Positions 31,375-32,672 of a DNA stretch of 32,672 bases are shown here, piece after piece. The stretch lies in assembly GCA_023818745.1 (NCBI GenBank), contig JAMWBY010000003.1:1-32672 (forward strand), read 5' to 3'. The stretch is from Candidatus Omnitrophota bacterium. Its GTDB lineage: Bacteria > Ratteibacteria > UBA8468 > B48-G9 > JAFGKM01. Position 1 is the first letter of the stretch; each line of letters starts with the position of its first letter. A model generated the notes under the pieces. The model saw only the letters and a list, made by a program, of their open reading frames with translations, did not search any database and was not told where the DNA came from. Position numbers and translations under genes: made by a program.

Positions 31375-32672
31375 TAATTTTAAAAAAAATTTTATTTTTA
31401 ATAATATTTTCCTTCTATTTCTGTTTTGGGAATATTAAAAATTTATCTATTGAAAAGCAAGAAAGAATTATTATATTTGCACCTCATCCTGATGATGAAA
31501 TTCTTGCCTGCGCAGGTTTAATTCAGAAAATTATAAAAAATCAAGGTGAAGTATATATTGTTTATCTTACAAATGGCGACCATAATCAATTACCTTATAG
31601 GATTTATGAAAAAAAGATTATTTTAAACCCAACCGATTATATAAAACTTGGAGAAATAAGAAGAAAAGAGTCAATAAAAGCAACAGGAATTTTGGGTATT
31701 CCTAAGGGAAATCTGATATTTTTAGGGTATCCTGATTTTGGGACATTGAAAATTTGGGAAAATTATTGGGGACAAAATAAACCATATAAAAGTTTTCTAA
31801 CAAAAGCAAGTTATGTTCCTTATAAAGAAAATTATTCTTTTGGAAGACCATATATAAGTGAGAGTATTTTAACCGATATTAAAGAATTACTTAAAGATAT
31901 AAAACCAACAAAAGTATTTACAACTTCTCCTTATGATACCAATGTTGACCATAGAGCACTTTATAATTTTATCAGAGTAGCAATTTTAGAACAAGAAATA
32001 AAACCAGAAATTTTTATTTATTTAATACATTTTAAAAATTATCCAGGTAAGTCAGAAAAATTAATTTTGCCTGATATTTTTTCTATTTTTGAAATTTATA
32101 ATATCTTTCTTGATGAAAAAGAAATAGAAAATAAAAAAGTTGCCTTGGAATGTTTTAAATCTCAAACAATATTTAAAAAAAACTGGTTTTCTTCTTTTGT
32201 TAAAAGTAATGAAATTTTTTATAAAGAAAATGATTTGAAATTAAAAAGTAATATAATTATGGAGAGTGAAAAAGAAGCAGAATATAATGAATATAGGAAT
32301 ATTTCTTTACCATTTTATGTAAACTTAAAAAATAAAGGAGAGTTTTTAGAAGTTGAGTTTATACATAAAAAGAAAACAATTCTGCCTACCTATTATGTTT
32401 TTTATTTATTTCCTTTTAAGAAACAAATTGAGTTTTCAAAAATGCCCAAAATAAAAATAAATTTAAAAAAAGAAAATGGAATTTTGACTTCTTTAAATTA
32501 TTTAACACCTACAAATCAACTTAAGTATGAAAAATCAAAAGATAAATTTAATTTCAAAATAAAATACGAGGATATAAATTATCCTGAGTACTTATTTTTC
32601 TCAGCAAATATAAAAATTGGTAATATAAATTATGATTTTATTCCTTGGGAGGTTATAAAGATTGAATATTAA
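31371..32672 (+). CDS. Secreted PIG-L/LmbE-family N-acetylglucosaminyl deacetylase
   Basis: 433 residues ending exactly at the window edge with TAA, so the gene is complete. Residues 1-20 are a signal peptide. The PIG-L domain (about 30-235) shows the zinc motif PHPDDE (38-43: His39, Asp41, Asp42) and the third ligand His194 in NVDHRALYNF, with Asp41 the likely general base. PIG-L enzymes remove acetyl groups from N-acetylglucosamine-like sugars on lipids or small molecules. Here export implies a periplasmic or surface glycan. The remaining 200 residues are not recognised and look beta-rich, possibly a carbohydrate-binding or NEW3-like sandwich. Its start overlaps the glycosyltransferase stop, so both belong to one unit under the palindrome-flanked regulator. 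Confidence 0.88.
   Translation: MIILKKILFLIIFSFYFCFGNIKNLSIEKQERIIIFAPHPDDEILACAGLIQKIIKNQGEVYIVYLTNGDHNQLPYRIYEKKIILNPTDYIKLGEIRRKESIKATGILGIPKGNLIFLGYPDFGTLKIWENYWGQNKPYKSFLTKASYVPYKENYSFGRPYISESILTDIKELLKDIKPTKVFTTSPYDTNVDHRALYNFIRVAILEQEIKPEIFIYLIHFKNYPGKSEKLILPDIFSIFEIYNIFLDEKEIENKKVALECFKSQTIFKKNWFSSFVKSNEIFYKENDLKLKSNIIMESEKEAEYNEYRNISLPFYVNLKNKGEFLEVEFIHKKKTILPTYYVFYLFPFKKQIEFSKMPKIKINLKKENGILTSLNYLTPTNQLKYEKSKDKFNFKIKYEDINYPEYLFFSANIKIGNINYDFIPWEVIKIEY

Noticed and set aside
1-32672. tRNA, rRNA, CRISPR array, toxin-antitoxin pair or prophage
   Set aside because: No cloverleaf-like segment, regularly spaced repeats, paired small toxin-antitoxin frames or phage/transposase proteins were seen on reading both strands.

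Overview
This AT-rich window (roughly 70% A+T by eye) comes from a bacterium with compact, overlapping genes. An LptC/LptA-type lipopolysaccharide transport protein, a secreted SpoIID-type peptidoglycan enzyme and sigma70-like promoters point to a Gram-negative (diderm) cell. Several genes have a flavour often seen in thermophiles, archaea or uncultivated candidate phyla: endonuclease Q, a stand-alone GMP-synthase ATP-pyrophosphatase, a short adenosylhomocysteinase, a fused phosphoglucose/phosphomannose isomerase, and MtaA/URO-D methyltransferase remnants. I would place it in a poorly cultivated diderm lineage, perhaps near the Omnitrophota or similar candidate phyla. That placement is inference, not proof. 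No rRNA, tRNA, CRISPR array, prophage or insertion sequence was recognised.

Layout. 1-137: 3' end of a probable isocitrate/isopropylmalate dehydrogenase-family gene. 201-2015: cytoplasmic GH127 beta-L-arabinofuranosidase. 2211-2564: small secreted protein. 2589-3702 (minus): decayed URO-D-type methyltransferase with about five single-base lesions and one in-frame stop. 3760-6738: tightly coupled trio of M24-like protein, NfeD membrane protease and LOG-family protein. 6748-7290 (minus): macro domain protein. 7328-8464: aldo/keto reductase with ferredoxin domain. 8454-21021 (minus): a 13-gene run from nusA to rho with no gap above about 23 bp. 21092-25797: MFS transporter, unknown protein, CCA nucleotidyltransferase, HIT protein and endonuclease Q. 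26089-29415: GMP synthase PPase subunit, HisH, HisF and a sugar-nucleotide epimerase. 29463-32672: winged-helix regulator bracketed by two near-identical palindromes, then a GT39-type membrane glycosyltransferase with TPR tail and a secreted PIG-L deacetylase.

How the genes fit together. The nusA-rho run has a consensus promoter (TTGACA-N17-TAAAAT) and joins the start of translation (infB), transcription elongation and termination (nusA first, rho last), envelope building (LptC/A, SpoIID), the nitrogen-type PTS (ptsI, ptsN) with hibernation factor hpf, hexose phosphate interconversion, the S-adenosylmethionine cycle (metK, ahcY) and CoA synthesis (coaE). The right end looks like a regulated cell-surface glycan module. 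Four or five promoters place the likely +1 at or next to the start codon of genes that lack a Shine-Dalgarno sequence. This suggests leaderless mRNAs beside conventional leadered ones.
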